This document shows positions 61,876 to 64,000 of a stretch of DNA of 64,000 nucleotides, one piece after another. The notes beneath the pieces are model-generated. The model did not search any database and was not told the DNA's origin. It saw only the letters and a list, made by a program, of their open reading frames with translations. The position numbers and the translations under genes are program-made. The first letter of the stretch is position 1. Every line of letters starts with the position of its first letter. Origin of the DNA: Sipunculus nudus (Eukaryota > Annelida > Sipuncula > Golfingiida > Sipunculidae); NCBI GenBank assembly GCA_026874595.1, contig CM049319.1, forward strand, positions 56,490,917 to 56,554,916, written 5' to 3'.

Positions 61876-64000
61876 AAACTGGGGTTTCCTGATCATTATA
61901 ACTCTGTTTTACAGTAGGGACACCTGACGGTCAATTGTGAAATTAATGTTTTGGTCAATAAATATTTTTTTTTTAAATTAAGGGCTGCGCCCCAAAACCC
62001 CCGCTTTGGTTGGTAACCCAGGGTTAATTAATCAACATATATTTATTTTAAATTGGGGGCTGCGCCCCCAACCCCCCGCTTAGCCTGAAATGCAAGGATG
62101 ACATTTAGGGAGAGGGAGAAAAAATCTTAGAAACAATATTTTATGCAACACCTCAAAAATGGAGGACATGCTGTGAAATGTGTTAGAATGAGACAGTGTT
62201 AATGAAGGAAATATTGATACACCAGGAAAAAAAAACAAGTTCTATGGAGTTAGGAATCATACAAGCATATCTTATAGGAGTGGTACATGCAGGTTTTGTC
62301 ACAACTGAGGTGCCCTGAGAATCATAGTTGGACAGGCACGGTAGGACGGATTCTATAGTTTGGCCAATATAATTATCACATAGGGATGATTTGTTAATAA
62401 CTTAAAATGAAGTGCACAACGTATACCACTCACAAGGCGAATTAGGTTAACATTTTCTTTCAATCTATCACATATTAGGTAAGTACTGTGAGGCCCCCGC
62501 TTCGTGCAACCACGCTTTGCCAACACAAGGCACACGAAGCAACCACTCAAGCATATACCAGGTCACGTGAGAGGGGTTGCAGGAAGGTGCCCTCTTCGTT
62601 CGACCCCCGGTCGCAGGAAGGTCTACCTTATTGTTGATAATACTGTTAGGTTCTCTTCTTTCTCATGTGATACATATTTTGCTAATACTTGTCCTATATT
62701 TCCCTAGCCTTGCCCTATTACGACAGTTTATTGAACCATTAGATGCATCTACTGTTAAAGTTCCACATTATCATTGGAAAGACTAAAATTATTTCTATTA
62801 CTATTTATACTTAATAGTATTATACTAATTAATGCCAATAATAATGCTTATTGCTAAGAGTCATGTCGTAATACTACTTCTACTATATGTGGTTTCTTCT
62901 GAAGGGAGCTCTAAATTTGATAGAAGGGTGAGTCCTGAGCCAATGGCAATGAACATACTACCACTAGTACCAGCAACATTCCTTACCTTTGTTTTGTTGC
63001 AAGAACGTTATAAATACATACAGGACTGCTTATCTGTACAATTTTTTAAAAATATCAAAAGATTAAAAATAAATCATACCAAAATTGGCAGTATGAGTAA
63101 TACTCTCGAATTATGGATGAAGTTAAAGGCCTACATGCAAATAGAAATTAATTTATAAAGTCCATTTTAATATTAAACAATTTACATAAATTTTCCTAAA
63201 ATGTAAAATAACTAGGAGTAGGCCTTATTATATTTTCATATTGGCTTGGTCTCAAATCTTTTAACAGTGAACATATATTTATATAGATCATTTGTTAGAA
63301 TATTTATTTGTGAGTACTTTTAAAAAAGTCATACATTTTCAACTTGATGAGGTCTGGGTCAAAATAAAACCAATCAGACAGTTCACTTCTGTCACATTTT
63401 GTAGAAGTTCTTTGATAATTTTTTTGTAGATCAAGGTCTATGCATATTTCCCAAGTTATAGAAAGCCCTACATAAAGTGCTACAATGAAAACTTAAAAAA
63501 GTTGTATTTATTATTAAATGCTGGGAAAAAAGCCATTGTTCTTGTGGGTCCATCAGTTGTTGCCAAAGAGGCCTATAACTTAATAGTTTATCCATAAATT
63601 GAGTATTACTGTAGATATGGCATGAAAGAGGAAAAAAAGCCCCCAAAAACACCTTAGACAAAACATTTGTTTAAAATTAACAATTGGTCAAAAACTTGCC
63701 TCAGTTGATACAGTATCATCTATTGAAAATGTCAGTGCAGTATTGTGAAAATGAAAACAAAAGAAAACAAGTTTGTTTTGGACACCTGACACATGCTCAG
63801 CTTGGTTGAGGCTTGTGCTACTAGGGGCTGTTTCCTAGCTGGCATAAATTGCTGCCATATCCATTTGAGGACTTTCTGCAACACAGAACACTCTCATGTT
63901 ACTTTATTTCACATAATGATGATACAATATTCCATAAATATATCATGAAAATGTCATAAAATACCTACTTATGCATTGATTATATATTATATAATAATTT
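61876..64000. other. Distal flank, nothing firmly recognised
   Basis: A tandem gggctgcgcccc-aaaacccccgctt piece occurs twice (61981 and 62057). 62832-63158 (plus) has a 108-codon frame with a hydrophobic start but AT-rich codon use and no recognised similarity. The remainder is AT-rich. Confidence 0.4.

Noticed and set aside
62832-63158. 108-codon plus-strand frame with a hydrophobic start
   Set aside because: Looks superficially like a signal peptide, but no cleavage context, homology or splice partners are recognised, and the composition matches the surrounding AT-rich DNA.

Overview
This is eukaryotic, AT-rich, intron-dominated DNA. The protein-coding content that can be supported is a single gene on the minus strand. 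It is an orthologue of NFRKB (nuclear factor related to kappa-B binding protein, INO80 complex subunit G). I rebuilt 21 consecutive coding exons by hand between 47079 (start ATG) and 610. They join in frame across every junction, with GT/AG borders and consistent phases, to give 3222 nt or 1074 codons. The C-terminal end lies beyond position 1. The exon-to-protein order matches vertebrate NFRKB: an N-terminal DEUBAD-type region (exons 1-5), a Lys-rich linker (6-11), a first winged-helix-like region (12-14), a second highly conserved region (15-19), and a Pro/Ser/Gly-rich tail (20-21). The kinds of repeat (non-autonomous elements with tandem cores and terminal hairpins, many small MITEs, period-conserving minisatellites) suggest a marine lophotrochozoan, most likely a bivalve mollusc. 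That assignment is inference.

Layout: 1-10.5 kb is mostly intron 20. It holds a minisatellite of about 4.4 kb (48-bp unit, roughly 90 copies) and a Helitron-like element interrupted by an hAT-like insertion. 10.5-18.2 kb holds exons 20 to 15 and the first copy of a 1,546-bp transposon. 18.5-20.7 kb holds two Helitron-like elements. 21-28.4 kb holds exons 14 to 8 with four copies of one MITE family and a 36-bp minisatellite. 28.6-31.3 kb is a Helitron-like element whose tandem core carries dense nuclear-receptor half-sites. 31.4-35.2 kb has a 33-bp minisatellite, exon 7, an inverted and near-identical second copy of the 1,546-bp transposon, and exon 6. 35.4-39.5 kb is a tandem segmental duplication. 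40.5-47.1 kb holds exons 5 to 1.

47.1-64 kb is the 5' flank or 5'-UTR intron. Exon 1 starts at an AG immediately before the ATG, so at least one untranslated exon probably lies upstream. Two promoter-like clusters (about 56.95-57.02 kb and about 59.4-60.3 kb) are candidates only. This flank also holds a palindromic foldback element (52.5-55.0 kb), GTAATA repeats, a PIF/Harbinger-like MITE and tRNA-like SINE heads. No second protein-coding gene could be supported.
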